Source: Pseudomonas frederiksbergensis (GTDB lineage Bacteria > Pseudomonadota > Gammaproteobacteria > Pseudomonadales > Pseudomonadaceae). Taken from it: a stretch of 64,000 bases of DNA. The notes below the pieces were generated by a model, which worked only from the letters and a program-made list of their open reading frames with translations, searched no databases and had not been told where the DNA came from. Positions 1 to 7,251 of this stretch are shown here, one piece after another; the stretch's first letter is position 1, and the number at the start of each line of letters is the position of its first letter. Position numbers and translations under genes: made by a program. Where the stretch lies: the NCBI RefSeq assembly GCF_003732665.1, contig NZ_MOBP01000001.1, positions 105,466-169,465 of the forward strand, written 5' to 3'.

Positions 1-2
1 TT

Positions 3-620
3 GCGCTGAAAACCATGAACCCGCGCCTGGGGATTCTCGGCGGGTTGTCGATCCTCGGCACCAGCGGCATCGTCCGGCCGTTTTCCTGCGCGGCCTATAT
101 CGCTTCAATCCATCAAGGCATCGACGTCGCCAAAACCAACGGCTACCTGCACATCGCCGCCTGCACCGGCAACGCCAGCGAAGACACCATGCGCCGGGTC
201 TACGACCTGCCGGAAATCGCCCTGATCGAAATGGGCGACTTCGTCGGCGCAGTGCTCAAGCACCTGCGCAAAGTGCCTGTGGATAAACTGAGCATTTGTG
301 GTGGCTTCGGCAAGATCAGCAAACTGGCGGCCGGGCACATGGATTTGCACAGTCGCCATTCCAGCATCGACCTGCCGCAACTGGCCGAATGGGCGGCGGC
401 GATTGGCGCCGATGAGGCGTTGCAACAAGCGATTCGCGAGGCCAATACCAGTCAGCAGGCATTGGCCATGGCCAGTGCAGCCGGCATCGCGTTGGGTGAT
501 GAAGTGTGCCGACACGCGCTGCAATTCGCCCGCAGCGTGGTGCCGACCCAGGTTCAAGTCGAGGTGTTTGCCATTGATCGCCAGGGCGGGATAGTCGGGC
601 ATGCAGGAGCTTTTCAATGA
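3..620 (+). CDS. cbiD: Cobalt-precorrin-5B C1-methyltransferase CbiD, C-terminal part
   Basis: The reading frame is open from the window edge, so only the C-terminal ~205 residues of an enzyme normally of ~360 residues are present. CbiD methylates C-1 of the corrin ring precursor with S-adenosylmethionine during cobalamin synthesis. The visible part includes the glycine-rich [16 protein letters not shown] segment at its start, followed by [22 protein letters not shown] and [20 protein letters not shown], all typical of CbiD. The first ATG in frame (position 15) is internal, not a start. The gene overlaps the next one, cobK, by 4 bases (ATGA), so the two are translationally coupled. Confidence 0.93.
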   Translation, partial: ALKTMNPRLGILGGLSILGTSGIVRPFSCAAYIASIHQGIDVAKTNGYLHIAACTGNASEDTMRRVYDLPEIALIEMGDFVGAVLKHLRKVPVDKLSICGGFGKISKLAAGHMDLHSRHSSIDLPQLAEWAAAIGADEALQQAIREANTSQQALAMASAAGIALGDEVCRHALQFARSVVPTQVQVEVFAIDRQGGIVGHAGAFQ

Positions 621-1345
621 AACGTGTGTTGTTACTCGGCGGCGTGACAGAAGCGTTGGCCATCGCCCGGACGCTGGGGCCGGAACACATTTACAGCCTG
701 GCGGGCGTTGGTCGCGTGCCGACGGATCTGACCTGTCAGGTGCGCGTCGGCGGTTACGGTGGCGCGCAAGGTCTGGCGCAGTTCATTCGCGATGAAGGCA
801 TCGAACTGCTGCTGGACGCCACCCATCCCTACGCCGCGCAAATCAGCCACAACGCCGCGACCGCCGCGCAATTAAGCGGCATCCCGTGCTGGGCGTTGCG
901 ACGTCCAGCCTGGCAACCACAGGCTGGGGATGACTGGCGGGAAGTCAGCGACTGGGCTGAACTGATCGAGGCGTTGAAACCCTTCCGCCGACCACTGTTC
1001 ACCCTCGGCCGCGAGCCCTTGCAACACCTGGACGAAATCCCGCCAGAGCAATTCTGGACCTTGCGCGCACTCGACATTTACCCCGGCAACGAACGCTGCG
1101 AAGTCATCGGCGCCCGTGGGCCGTTTTTGCTCGAAGGTGAACGCGAGCTGTTCGAACGCTGGCAGATCGATGTGCTGATCAGCAAAAACAGCGGCAGCAC
1201 CGCCACCGAACCGAAACTGGAAGTGGCGCGGGAACGTGGGGTGCCGGTGTTGGTGTTGAAGCGGCCGGAGTTGGCGGGGGTTGATCGGGAGTTTGGGGCT
1301 GTGGATGAAGTGCTGCGGGCGCTGAAAGAACGTGGATTGCGCTGA
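617..1345 (+). CDS. cobK: Precorrin-6A reductase CobK/CbiJ
   Basis: This 242-residue protein has the family length. It reduces precorrin-6A (or the cobalt form) with NADPH in the middle of corrin ring synthesis. The N-terminus carries the short nucleotide-binding motif [12 protein letters not shown]. Further family motifs are [13 protein letters not shown] near residue 75 and LISKNSGS near residue 192. The ATGA overlap with cbiD fixes the start. Both genes belong to the cobalamin ring-modification cluster that must continue to the left of the window. Confidence 0.93.
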   Translation: MKRVLLLGGVTEALAIARTLGPEHIYSLAGVGRVPTDLTCQVRVGGYGGAQGLAQFIRDEGIELLLDATHPYAAQISHNAATAAQLSGIPCWALRRPAWQPQAGDDWREVSDWAELIEALKPFRRPLFTLGREPLQHLDEIPPEQFWTLRALDIYPGNERCEVIGARGPFLLEGERELFERWQIDVLISKNSGSTATEPKLEVARERGVPVLVLKRPELAGVDREFGAVDEVLRALKERGLR

Positions 1346-1369
1346 AAACTGCGAACGGCATCGGCCGCT

Positions 1370-1444
1370 TTCGCGAGCAAGCCCGCTCCCACACTGATCG
1401 CGTGAACACTGTAGATCTACTGTGGGAGCGGGCTTGCTCGCGAA
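1370..1444. repeat. REP doublet, F-R arrangement
   Basis: Two inverted copies of the 24-bp REP sequence (core GAGCAAGCCCGCTCCCACA) face each other with a 27-bp spacer that contains GTAGATCTAC. It sits just after cobK and could fold as one long hairpin that also ends the cobalamin transcript. Confidence 0.9.
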
Positions 1445-1522
1445 GGCAATTTGACTGACGACACAAGGCTAAAGCCTACAAATCAACAGGACCTTACGCA
1501 CAGCATCATCAAAACCAGCCGA

Positions 1523-1535
1523 CTGACTTAGTCAG
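1523..1535. promoter_or_regulatory. Palindrome CTGAC-TTA-GTCAG, possible operator
   Basis: A perfect 5-bp inverted repeat with a 3-bp centre lies about 50 bases upstream of the chosen start of the antitoxin-like gene at 1587. Antitoxins of this class often bind palindromes in their own promoters. No direct proof exists in the sequence. Confidence 0.3.
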
Positions 1536-1586
1536 ACTTCAACCGGTATGTTTTCGAGCACTTTAACTGAAGTGCCGGAGCCCCAA

Positions 1587-1898
1587 ATGCCCGAAAAATT
1601 CTCCCGTTTCGATATCAAGGAGTTTCTCCTGTCACCCGCCGATATGTGCAACTACATCCAGGCTTGTGAAGTTGAAGACCCAGGCGATGGGAGCCTCAAT
1701 CGTGTGGCGCTCATGGACGTCAAACACCTCATTCGCGCAAGAATTCAAAGAGACCCGCAATTCGCCCAGGCATTGCGAATCGAAGTCGCTACACTCTTTC
1801 ATAACGGTCAGCCAGAACTAGCTCGCAGGTTCTTGCTCCTGTTGAATGAGGCGCTGCGACACCACACCGCACGCCGCTTTTTTACTTATCGGCCCTGA
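1587..1898 (+). CDS. Small protein resembling the N-terminal part of an XRE-type addiction-module antidote; probably truncated
   Basis: The start at 1587 is chosen because GGAG lies 7 bases upstream; an upstream ATG at 1548 has no such site. The resulting 103-residue protein begins MPEKFSRFDIKEFLLSPADM and continues with YIQACEVEDPGD and RDPQFAQALRIEVATLFHNG. From memory of the family this resembles the N-terminal two thirds of HigA/XRE-like 'addiction module antidote' or related DNA-binding proteins. Those continue into a helix-turn-helix, whereas this one stops after an arginine-rich tail (RHHTARRFFTYRP). I infer loss of the DNA-binding domain, perhaps by frameshift. No toxin gene is adjacent. 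It may be a decayed or non-DNA-binding relic. Confidence 0.6.
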   Translation: MPEKFSRFDIKEFLLSPADMCNYIQACEVEDPGDGSLNRVALMDVKHLIRARIQRDPQFAQALRIEVATLFHNGQPELARRFLLLLNEALRHHTARRFFTYRP

Positions 1899-1945
1899 TC
1901 AGGCTAAATAGCCGCGCCTGATCGCCCACCCACCGGATCTGTCCC

Positions 1946-2344
1946 ATGTCCCGACAACGGCTCGCATTTGCCTGGATCGCCTGCTTTGCAGTGCTGTTCA
2001 ATATGCTCGCCATGCCGATGACCGGTGCGATGGCGCAGTCGGCGAAGTCACCCGCCGAACAGTTGTTGTGGGGCAGTTTCTGCACGTCCAGCGGCACCAA
2101 AATGGTGGCGATTTCCCTGGGCACGCTGGAACAGAAAACCCCGCAAAACGACGATCATTCCAACATGCAGCATTGCTGGTGCTGCTCGGGTTCCGCGCCG
2201 TTGGTGGCGTTGCCGGGGCATGTGCCGCAGTTGTATTTCGCGCGATTCGAGGCCAATCGCAGCCTGCCCGTCGCCGTTCTCGATACGCCAACCCCGCGCC
2301 AGCAATGGCCGAGCCTCAACCCCCGCGCTTCCCCTCTGGTGTGA
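1946..2344 (+). CDS. DUF2946 family protein, probably copper-related
   Basis: The 132-residue product has an N-terminal signal or anchor segment (WIACFAVLFNMLAMPMTGAMAQS). A cysteine/histidine cluster follows near residue 73 (HSNMQHCWCCSGSAPL), which is the recognisable feature of DUF2946. The function of this family is not established, but its members usually sit beside copper chaperones and copper receptors, as here. The protein is expected to be periplasmic or membrane-anchored, with the CWCC cluster available for metal binding. It heads a likely operon with the PCu(A)C chaperone and a second DUF2946 gene. Confidence 0.8.
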   Translation: MSRQRLAFAWIACFAVLFNMLAMPMTGAMAQSAKSPAEQLLWGSFCTSSGTKMVAISLGTLEQKTPQNDDHSNMQHCWCCSGSAPLVALPGHVPQLYFARFEANRSLPVAVLDTPTPRQQWPSLNPRASPLV

Positions 2345-2392
2345 TTCCTTCTCGCAATTGACCTGCGTTTTGAATCGTTCTGGAGAACTGCC

Positions 2393-2872
2393 ATGTTGAA
2401 CAAACTCATCGTCCTGGCCGCGTTGCTGCTGCCTGCCTGTTTTGCCAATGCCCATGAATACAAGGCCGGGGAGCTGGAAATCGCCCATCCGTGGTCGCAA
2501 GAGCTGCCACCGAACGCGCCGACCGTCGCGGCTTATTTCGTGATTCAGAACAACGGCAAAACCCCTGACCGACTGCTGAGTGTTGACTCGCCGATTTCGG
2601 GCGAAGCGCAGTTGCATGAGCACGTGATGCAGAACGACCTGATGAAGATGCAGCAAGTGTCGAGCGTAGAAATCCCCGCCGGTGGCAACGTCACGTTTGC
2701 GCCGATGGCCTATCACGTGATGCTGGTGAATCTGAAAGACCGCAGCCTGCTGAGCGACGGCAAGCGCTTCCCGTTGACCCTGCATTTCGAGAAGTCCGGC
2801 AATGTCACGGTGGAAGTCTCGGTGCAGAAAAAACCGCCGGAAGACATGCAGATGCACGCCCACGCCCAGTAA
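2393..2872 (+). CDS. Periplasmic copper chaperone PCu(A)C
   Basis: The 159-residue protein has a signal peptide ending near ANA-HEY. It carries the PCu(A)C (DUF461) copper site as HEHVMQNDLMKMQQ followed about 20 residues later by AYHVMLVNL, that is the His/Met H-M-x10-M-x21-H-x-M pattern. PCu(A)C proteins bind Cu(I) in the periplasm and donate it to cytochrome oxidase or other acceptors. The C-terminal MQMHAHAQ tail adds further potential ligands. GGAG lies 8 bases before the ATG. Its neighbours are two DUF2946 proteins and an OprC-like receptor, so the group forms a copper acquisition or handling cluster. Confidence 0.9.
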   Translation: MLNKLIVLAALLLPACFANAHEYKAGELEIAHPWSQELPPNAPTVAAYFVIQNNGKTPDRLLSVDSPISGEAQLHEHVMQNDLMKMQQVSSVEIPAGGNVTFAPMAYHVMLVNLKDRSLLSDGKRFPLTLHFEKSGNVTVEVSVQKKPPEDMQMHAHAQ

Positions 2873-2892
2873 TCGACTGAGCCGCAAACGCC

Positions 2893-3327
2893 ATGCGCCC
2901 GCTTAGCGCCAGATCATCCGCACACCGCCGGCAGTCATCAGGACTGACCCGCGGCAGCTGGATCAGCCTGTTCGCCATGTTGATGATCTTTATCGGCCCA
3001 CTGATTTCTCAGTCGATGCCGATGGATCAGGGCGCTCCAATGTCCATGAACATGTCCATGAGCATGTCGATGGACATGAGTATGGACGGCCATGGGGAGC
3101 AGGCTAAAGAACACTGCCCACCGCAAGCCGAACACCACGCGCTCTGGGAAAAATGCGGCTATTGCAGCCTGCTGTTCAATTGCCCGGCGCTCACCGGCGG
3201 GCAGACATTCACCGCATTCGATACACCACACGTAACGACCTTCACCACGCCTGCCATCCGCCTGAGCCACGCCCGGCAACCCATCTTTCCCGGTGCCCGA
3301 ACCCGCGCCCCGCCGATCACCTCGTAA
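2893..3327 (+). CDS. Second DUF2946 family protein with methionine-rich stretch
   Basis: This 144-residue protein starts 20 bases after the chaperone gene. It has a transmembrane or signal segment (WISLFAMLMIFIGPLIS). A remarkable methionine-rich run from about residue 40 to 62 follows (repeated M-S-M, M-D-M), ending in DGHGEQ. A CGYCSLLFNCP cysteine motif lies near residue 94. Met-x-Met and His clusters are typical ligands for Cu(I), so direct copper binding is plausible though not shown. The N-terminal ~20 residues are basic and serine-rich, and an internal start is possible. Confidence 0.75.
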   Translation: MRPLSARSSAHRRQSSGLTRGSWISLFAMLMIFIGPLISQSMPMDQGAPMSMNMSMSMSMDMSMDGHGEQAKEHCPPQAEHHALWEKCGYCSLLFNCPALTGGQTFTAFDTPHVTTFTTPAIRLSHARQPIFPGARTRAPPITS

Positions 3328-3373
3328 ACACCCACCCCGATCTCACACGGTTTAAAAGATAGCCATCGCAACC

Positions 3374-3463
3374 TGTGGGAGCGGGCTTGCTCGCGAAGAG
3401 GGAGTGTCAGTCAGCATCCATGTCGCCTGACACGACGCCTTCGCGAGCAAGCCCGCTCCCACA
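3374..3463. repeat. REP doublet, R-F arrangement
   Basis: Two inverted REP copies face away from each other around a 42-bp spacer. It lies between the second DUF2946 gene and the copper receptor gene. Confidence 0.9.
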
Positions 3464-3517
3464 GGGATTGCGCACGCTGCCGGCCGTGTCGTTTACGACT
3501 GTTCGATGGAAATTGTC

Positions 3518-5593
3518 ATGTCCAGGTTTGCTGCTGACACACGCTTTATCTACACCCACGCCACCGCTGTCCTTTGCGGCGTGTTGCTGACCCCGATGGT
3601 GCTGGCCGACGACCACGCCGGCCACGCCGAAGAGCTGAGCCCGACGGTGATTACCGCCATCGCCCCGAGTTCGCCGCTGACCATCGTCACCAACCCCAAG
3701 GACCCGCGCCAACCGGTGCCGGCCAGTGACGGTGGCGACTATTTGAAAACCATCCCCGGTTTCGCCCTGGTGCGCAATGGCGGCACCAATGGCGATCCGG
3801 TGCTGCGCGGCATGTTCGGTTCGCGGCTGAACATCCTCACCAACGGCAGCATGATGCTCGGTGCCTGCCCGGGTCGGATGGACGCGCCGACCTCGTACAT
3901 TTCCCCGGAAACCTACGACAAACTCACGGTAATCAAAGGCCCGCAAACCGTGCTCTGGGGCCCGGGCGCCTCCGCCGGGACCATCCTTTTCGACCGCGAG
4001 CCGGAGCACTTTGGTGAACTCGGCACCCGGGTGAACGCCAGCGTATTGGCCGGCTCCAACGGCCGTTTCGACAAAGTGGTGGATGCCGCTGCTGGCGGGT
4101 CGCAGGGCTACGTGCGAGTCATCGGCAACACCGCCCATTCCGACGACTACAAGGACGGCAACAACGACACCGTGGCGTCGCGCTACGACAAGTGGAACGG
4201 CGACGTCGCGGTGGGCTGGACCCCGGACGCCGACACCTTGCTGGAACTGAACGCCGGCAAGGGCGATGGCGAAGCACGTTACGCCGGGCGCGGCATGGAC
4301 GGTTCGCAGTTCAAGCGCGAAAGCCTGGGCCTGCGGTTCGAGAAGTCCAACATCGGCGATGTGCTGGATAAGATCGAGGCGCAGGTCTACTACAACTACG
4401 CCGACCATGTGATGGACAACTACACCCTGCGCACGCCGTCCGGCACCGGGATGATGGCGGGGCCGATGGCTGCCAACGTCGACCGCCGCACTCTCGGGGC
4501 GCGGATCAAGGCGACCTGGCGCTGGGCCGATGTGCAATTGATCAGCGGCCTCGACGCGCAGACCAACGAACACCGCCAACGCAGCAGCATGGGCATCGAC
4601 ACCTACAAGGACCTGCCCTACACCAAGGACGCCGACTTCCATAACTACGGCGTGTTCAGCGAACTGACCTGGTACGCCGCCGACCGCGATCGCGTGATCA
4701 CCGGTGCGCGAGTGGACCGCGCGAGCGCCAAGGATTTTCGGCAGACCACCGATGCCGGAATGATGAGCATGCCGAACCCGACCGCCGACAAAACCCGCGC
4801 CGACACCCTGCCCAGCGGTTTCGTGCGTTACGAGCATGACCTGGCAGACAGCCCGACCACGCTGTACGCCGGGCTCGGTCACGCCGAGCGCTTCCCGGAT
4901 TACTGGGAGCTGTTTTCCCCCGACTCCGGCCCCGCCGGTTCGGTGAATGCCTTCGATTCAATCAAGCCTGAGAAAACCACCCAGCTCGACTTCGGCCTGC
5001 AATACAAAACCGACGACCTCGAAGCCTGGGCCTCGGGTTACGTCGGTCAGGTGCGCGATTACATCCTGTTCGACTACACGCCGGGGATGATGGGCGCGAC
5101 CTCGCAAGCGCAGAACATCGATGCGCGAATCATGGGTGGCGAACTCGGTGCCGCTTACAAATTGACCTCGAACTGGAAAGCCGACGCGACCCTGGCCTAC
5201 GCCTGGGGCAAGAACAGCAGCGACGGCAAGGCACTGCCGCAAATGCCGCCGCTGGATGCACGTTTCGGCCTGACCTACAGCGAAGACAACTGGAGCGCCG
5301 GGGCCTTGTGGCGTGTGGTCGCGGCGCAGAACCGCATCGACCAGAACAAGGGCAACGTGGTCGGCAAGGACTTCGACAAGAGCTCGGGTTTCGGCGTGTT
5401 CTCGCTGAACGGTGCGTACCGCATCAACAAGAACTGGAAGGTCAGCACGGGCGTCGACAACCTGTTCGGCAAGGCGTACGCCGAGCATTTGAACCTGGCC
5501 GGCAATGCCGGTTTCGGCTACCCGGCCAATGATCCACAAGCCATCAAAGAACCGGGGCGCACGCTCTGGACCAAGGTGGATATGAGTTTTTAA
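3518..5593 (+). CDS. oprC: TonB-dependent copper receptor, OprC/NosA type
   Basis: The 691-residue outer-membrane receptor has a signal peptide ending near VLADDHAGH, then a plug domain and a 22-strand barrel ending in VDMSF with C-terminal Phe. The plug contains LGACPGRMDAPTSYI. The Cys-x-x-x-Met pair (Cys117, Met121 in this numbering) matches the copper site known for P. aeruginosa OprC. The start at 3518 has GGAAA six bases upstream; an ATG at 3506 is also possible. The DUF2946 and PCu(A)C genes lie upstream and a PepSY protein downstream, which supports copper uptake or periplasmic copper delivery. Confidence 0.93.
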   Translation: MSRFAADTRFIYTHATAVLCGVLLTPMVLADDHAGHAEELSPTVITAIAPSSPLTIVTNPKDPRQPVPASDGGDYLKTIPGFALVRNGGTNGDPVLRGMFGSRLNILTNGSMMLGACPGRMDAPTSYISPETYDKLTVIKGPQTVLWGPGASAGTILFDREPEHFGELGTRVNASVLAGSNGRFDKVVDAAAGGSQGYVRVIGNTAHSDDYKDGNNDTVASRYDKWNGDVAVGWTPDADTLLELNAGKGDGEARYAGRGMDGSQFKRESLGLRFEKSNIGDVLDKIEAQVYYNYADHVMDNYTLRTPSGTGMMAGPMAANVDRRTLGARIKATWRWADVQLISGLDAQTNEHRQRSSMGIDTYKDLPYTKDADFHNYGVFSELTWYAADRDRVITGARVDRASAKDFRQTTDAGMMSMPNPTADKTRADTLPSGFVRYEHDLADSPTTLYAGLGHAERFPDYWELFSPDSGPAGSVNAFDSIKPEKTTQLDFGLQYKTDDLEAWASGYVGQVRDYILFDYTPGMMGATSQAQNIDARIMGGELGAAYKLTSNWKADATLAYAWGKNSSDGKALPQMPPLDARFGLTYSEDNWSAGALWRVVAAQNRIDQNKGNVVGKDFDKSSGFGVFSLNGAYRINKNWKVSTGVDNLFGKAYAEHLNLAGNAGFGYPANDPQAIKEPGRTLWTKVDMSF

Positions 5594-5597
5594 AAGC

Positions 5598-5621
5598 TTC
5601 GCGAGCAGGCTCGCTCCCACA
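5598..5621 (+). repeat. Single REP copy, variant
   Basis: One unpaired REP with AGGCTCGC in place of AAGCCCGC follows the oprC stop codon. Confidence 0.8.
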
Positions 5622-5721
5622 GGGACAGCGCAAAAACCTGAAGGATGAGTTCGCTCGCGATGGGTTGCGAAGGAACCGCAAATAAACAACAAACAGAACC
5701 AAGCCACGCGGAGCACAACCG

Positions 5722-7101
5722 ATGAAACAGCCCAAACCGAATTTCTACAACCTGGCCTGGCGTTGGCATTTTTACGCCGGTTTATTCGTCGCACCGTTCA
5801 TGGTCATGCTGGCCCTGACCGGTCTCATTTACCTGTTCAAACCACAACTCGATCCGTTGATGTACGGCAGCCTGATGAACGTCCCCGCCGGGCATCAAAC
5901 GGTGTCCGCCGATGACCTGCTCAAGCGGGTGAAAGCGGCGTATCCACAGGGTCAGGTCAAGCAATACCTGCCACCGGTCAACGCCGAGCGCAGCGCGCAA
6001 TTTGTGGTGATCAACGACGGGCATGAGCTCAACGTCTTCATCGACCCGTATCACGGCGACATCCTCGGCGAGCAAGACGCCAAGAAAAACCTGCAAGCCC
6101 TCGCCCGGGCGATCCATGGCGAGCTGATGATCGGCACCGTCGGTGATCGGCTGGTGGAACTGGCCGCTGGCTGGGGCGTGGTGCTGGTGGTGTCCGGGGT
6201 TTTCCTGTGGTGGCCACGAGGTCAATTGGCCGGCGTGTTATGGCCACGGCTGAACAGTCGCGGACGCGTGCTGTGGCGTGATTTGCATGCGGTCACCGGG
6301 TTCTGGGGCGCGGCATTTTTGCTGGTGATGCTGCTCAGCGGCATGACCTGGACCGGTTTCTGGGGCAAGCAATACGCCGAGGTCTGGAACACCTTCCCGG
6401 CGGCGATGTGGGACAACGTGCCCAAGTCCGACGTCGAGGCCCGCAGCCTCAACAGCGCCACCCGCCAGACCGTGCCTTGGGCGATGGAAAACACGCCGAT
6501 GCCGATGTCCGGCGACCACGCCGAACACATGGCCCACGGTGCCGCACCGGCCGGTCCCGCCGCGCCGACCATCAGCCTGCAAGACGTACAAAACATCGCC
6601 GTACAACGCAAGGTCGAGTCGGGTTACAGCATCACCCTGCCGACCACCGCCACCGGCGTGTTCACCATCGCCGTGTTCGCCGATGACCCACGCAACGACG
6701 CCACCCTGCACGTCGATCAATACACCGGCGACGTCCTCGCCGATGTGCGTTTCGAGCAATACGGCAGCGTCGCCCGCGCCACGGAAATCGGCGTGATGCT
6801 GCACGAAGGCAAGATGTTTGGTGCGTTCAATCAGATTGTGGTGCTGCTGATCTGCCTGATGATTCTGCTCAGCGCCGTCAGCGGCGTGGTGATCTGGTGG
6901 AAGCGTCGTCCGGACGGCAAGTTCGGCGTGCCGCCGCTGCGCCATGACCTGCCGAAATGGAAAACCGGGGTGGCAATCATGCTGGCGCTGGCAGTGATCT
7001 TTCCATTGGTGGGGGCTTCGCTGATTGTGGTGTGGGGGCTGGATCGGTTGCTGTTGTCGCGCTTCAATCGCCAACCTGAATCCGCCTCACCTTCATCATG
7101 A
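5722..7101 (+). CDS. PepSY-associated transmembrane protein
   Basis: The 459-residue inner-membrane protein begins with WRWHFYAGLFVAPFMVMLALTG split over the first membrane helix, the hallmark of PepSY_TM proteins. It has further helices near residues 150-165 (GVVLVVSGVFLWWP), 200-215 and 370-395 (LLICLMILLSAVSGVVIWW), and a last one at 420-445. Two periplasmic PepSY-like stretches lie between. A His/Met-rich segment near residue 260 (MPMSGDHAEHMAHG) suggests metal contact. Family members near metal receptors are thought to act in metal reduction or transport. It follows oprC by 128 bases and probably shares its copper context. Confidence 0.87.
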   Translation: MKQPKPNFYNLAWRWHFYAGLFVAPFMVMLALTGLIYLFKPQLDPLMYGSLMNVPAGHQTVSADDLLKRVKAAYPQGQVKQYLPPVNAERSAQFVVINDGHELNVFIDPYHGDILGEQDAKKNLQALARAIHGELMIGTVGDRLVELAAGWGVVLVVSGVFLWWPRGQLAGVLWPRLNSRGRVLWRDLHAVTGFWGAAFLLVMLLSGMTWTGFWGKQYAEVWNTFPAAMWDNVPKSDVEARSLNSATRQTVPWAMENTPMPMSGDHAEHMAHGAAPAGPAAPTISLQDVQNIAVQRKVESGYSITLPTTATGVFTIAVFADDPRNDATLHVDQYTGDVLADVRFEQYGSVARATEIGVMLHEGKMFGAFNQIVVLLICLMILLSAVSGVVIWWKRRPDGKFGVPPLRHDLPKWKTGVAIMLALAVIFPLVGASLIVVWGLDRLLLSRFNRQPESASPSS

Positions 7102-7105
7102 ATCA

Positions 7106-7159
7106 ACCGAGATGCGCGCATTAGAGGGATCTGTAGACTTCGCGCGCTTATCTCTCGGT
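7106..7159 (+). terminator. Imperfect hairpin after the PepSY gene, possible terminator
   Basis: ACCGAGA and GCGCGC pair with GCGCGC and TCTCGGT across a ~22-base loop. GATTTTTAG follows. This is a plausible end for the copper transcript, but the stem is interrupted. Confidence 0.4.
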
Positions 7160-7169
7160 GATTTTTAGT

Positions 7170-7182
7170 GTTACTGTATAAC
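7170..7182. promoter_or_regulatory. Zur-like operator GTTACTGTATAAC
   Basis: The site matches the gamma-proteobacterial Zur core GTTATA-N-TATAAC at all but two positions. It lies 70 bases upstream of the TonB receptor gene. TGTATAAC within it could also serve as the -10 element. Zur represses zinc uptake genes when zinc is plentiful. The match is moderate because the flanks are not conserved. Confidence 0.5.
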
Positions 7183-7199
7183 GCAAATGCACCGCCCCG

Positions 7200-7225
7200 C
7201 CCGCAACAGGAATGTTGCGGGTTTT
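7200..7225 (+). terminator. Intrinsic terminator-like hairpin in the leader of the TonB receptor gene
   Basis: CCCGCAAC and GTTGCGGG form a perfect 8-bp stem with a 6-base loop, followed by TTTTCTTT. It lies downstream of the Zur-like site and only 27 bases before the receptor start. It therefore either ends upstream transcription or acts as an attenuator. Confidence 0.65.
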
Positions 7226-7251
7226 CTTTGCAGAAGTGATTCACCGCCCCG

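Noticed and set aside
3407..4882. A 491-codon minus frame opposite oprC
   Set aside because: It starts inside a REP element and lacks any recognisable motif; oprC is clearly the real gene.
7102..7251. A cobalamin riboswitch before the TonB receptor
   Set aside because: The gap is only 150 bases and lacks the B12-box; a simple terminator-like hairpin and a Zur-like site are what is seen.
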